Shown: one piece after another, positions 53,756-56,700 of the stretch | Numbering within the stretch: the stretch's first letter is position 1 | How the letters are laid out: every line of letters begins with the position of its first letter | NCBI GenBank assembly: GCA_016169945.1 | Contig: JADLSH010000236.1 | Location: 4,884,001-4,948,000, forward strand | Origin: Trachythela sp. YZ-2020 | Taxonomy: Eukaryota; Cnidaria; Anthozoa; Malacalcyonacea; Clavulariidae | Direction of reading: 5' to 3' | DNA length: 64,000 nucleotides | Translations under genes and position numbers: made by a program | Notes under the pieces: model-generated | What the model saw: the letters and a program-made list of their open reading frames with translations, nothing else | Databases searched by the model: none | What the model was told of the DNA's origin: nothing

Positions 53756-56700
53756 TATTTAAAGAGGGTAAGCGCTAAACAGTTACAAAACTGATAAACC
53801 TGCGGTCCTCCAATATTAAAATAGATATATACAATAAAAACTAAGAATTACATCTATATAAGGTTTATATTACAGGTAGATCATATTATATACAGTAGAT
53901 AAAACCGATCAGAAATGATCGACCAACGCCTGGTCGTCCAAAGCTTTCTTAAATAAGGCAGACTTAAACGACTTTAAGCTTGACAATTTCCTCACTTGCA
54001 AAGGTGAAGAGTCCCATGCCTTAGTACTACTTACAGTGAAGGAGCGTCCCATTTAAGTGGCATACTTAAAACGCGGGCAAACAACAAAGTTAAACTCATT
54101 AGTAGATCTAATATGGATGTCCCAATTTCGAATAAGAAGTTCAGACATGTAGTCTGGTAATCCATCATGGATACGCTTAAATAAGATACATAACCTTTGG
54201 ATTTCAGCTTCTTCATAAAATGGTATCCAACTAAGCTTATTAAACGTAGGAACTGACCTAGCACGACTTTCTTTGTCTAAAATTAGCCTAGCAGCACGTT
54301 TCTGCAACTTCAAAACAGAGTCTAAATTAGCCTTAGTAGTTAAAGTCCAAACTGAACTACAGGTAAGTACATCAATACAGGCTTAATTGTAGCTGTATAG
54401 AAACTAAGTCTCTCCTCTAGGGAGAGACAGTTCTTTATTCGTTTCAGTAGTCCTATCCTCTTTGCAAGTTTCGTTCTTAACATCAAAAGTCAAATCCTGA
54501 TCCAAGATGATTCCAAGTAGCTTTTGGGCACTAACGTTCTCTAGTAGGGAAATTGATCCTGGCAAGGAGATCTTCACTTCATCATCAGACGACAACTTTT
54601 CACGCAGACGCTTGCTACCAAATAACATTGACTTGGTCTTCATGCTGTTTATCGACCATTTGTTTTCAGATGTCCAGTTCGTAATTGATGCTAATGCCTT
54701 CGACATTGTTGACGACAATTTGGGGGTTTCACGCCAATCAGCAGCTGCAGTCACAGTGGTATCATCCGCATGGATATCAAGTTGTGCATCACCAGATTCG
54801 AGAGGAAGATCATTAATGAACACTAAAAACAGCAAAGGGCCCAAAACAGAACCCCGAGGGACCCCAGCGTTCAAAGAAAGCATTGCGGAACTGTATCCAT
54901 CCATATAGACAAACTGCTGCCTTTCCAAGAGATACGAGGAAAACCAAGCAATTGTGTCAGTACTTACATCGTACGCTTCTAACGTGCGCAATAAAACATG
55001 ATGGTTCGCAGTATTAAACGCCTTGCAATAATCAATTAAGATTGCCGAGGTAACCATATTCTTATCCGCGTTGAACATCAGCTGGTCTACTAATCTTATT
55101 AGCCTCTTTCGGTTGAATACCTCGCTCTAAAACCAGATTGATACTTGTATAACAGGTTGTTCGTACGTAAATAGTTATTGAGGGATGCACGCACGTGCTC
55201 TTCCATGACCTTAGAAAGGACTGGTAATATGGAGATAGGTCTATAATTATTCATATCACATGGATCATCTCCTTTGTGCAGCGGCTGAACTCTAGCGGTT
55301 TTCCAGACACGCGGGAAGGCCTTCATGGTAATGAAAGTATTTACCAAGCAGCACAATGGTTGAAGTACAGCTCCTACGTACTCGCTTCGACCACATGGGA
55401 GCATGTTCATCAAGCGCGGAGATAAACACTTTCTGCCACACGTCCAATACATCATCAATGCTATCAAAAACAAACGCCGAATCCCAAGGCATTTGGTTGA
55501 CGGAATTTACAGAAGCCTTACTGTCAAAACGCTTCATGTCACGATACTTTATGTTATGATGTTGTTTCGAATCGGGCCCCAATCTACCATCTAAATTCGA
55601 GAAGCAAAAACTGGCAAGTGATCTGATAGGCCAATTTCAGGAGTAATAACATTTGATATGCGTTCTGGTCGGTTGACAAACAAAAGATCCAAACAAGTAC
55701 CACTTATTGGATGTGTCACCGTAGAAACCAATTGTGTTAAACTCAAGGATTTAAGGCATTTGATCAAATGGTGTTTGGAATATGAAGCAGAATGCAAATA
55801 GTTAATGTTAAAATTGCCATCAACTATAATTTCATTACATCTTAAACTAGTCCTCTCAATGATACCCTCTATATCACGATCCATTTCTCAGGAACTGGCT
55901 ACTAACAAAATCACGGCCCTACTAACAAAAGCCAGCAACCCACCTCCTCCTTTAGATGTTCTATCTTTGTGGAAAATTTGAAAGCCAGGGTATTAAATAC
56001 ACTACTTGAAACATTAGGTCTCTGGGATAAATAAAATATTCACTTGACTCTTGCCACAGCCACATAACAAAAGCTTTATCTGCTCAAATTTACCGTCTGT
56101 TAAATAGTTAATGTTCCAAAAACCAAAACGGATCCCCTTCTCGCTCAAATTCAATTTAAAATTGCTGGCTTGATTGAGTGAAATCCTTAAAATGCTCGGA
56201 ATAATTTAACAAGCTGCAATCTTGGACATAACTGTTTGAGTCTTTCTCGTTTCACAAAATAGCACTGGATGCCATGCCATTCCATGCCATGCCATGCCAT
56301 GCCATGCCATGCCATGCCATGCCATGCCATGCCATGCCATGCCATGCCATGCCATGCCATGCCATGCCATGCCATGCCATGCATGCCATGCCATGCCATG
56401 CCATGCCATGCCATGCCATGCCATGCCATGCCATGCCATGCCATGCCATGCCATGCCATGCCATGCCATGCCATGCCATGCCATGCCATGCCATGCCATG
56501 CCATGCCATGCCATGCCATGCCATGCCATGCCATGCCATGCCAGGCCATGCCATTCTATATATTTTACCATTTTCAGATGCCTTGAAAATGGGGGCGACA
56601 AACGATGGTGATAATCAGCCACTTTTAGAAGAGGAGCTAGAATACGTAATACCCTGTGCAGACCAAAGAGGAACCTATGAAGAGCCCGAAATATCAGCAC

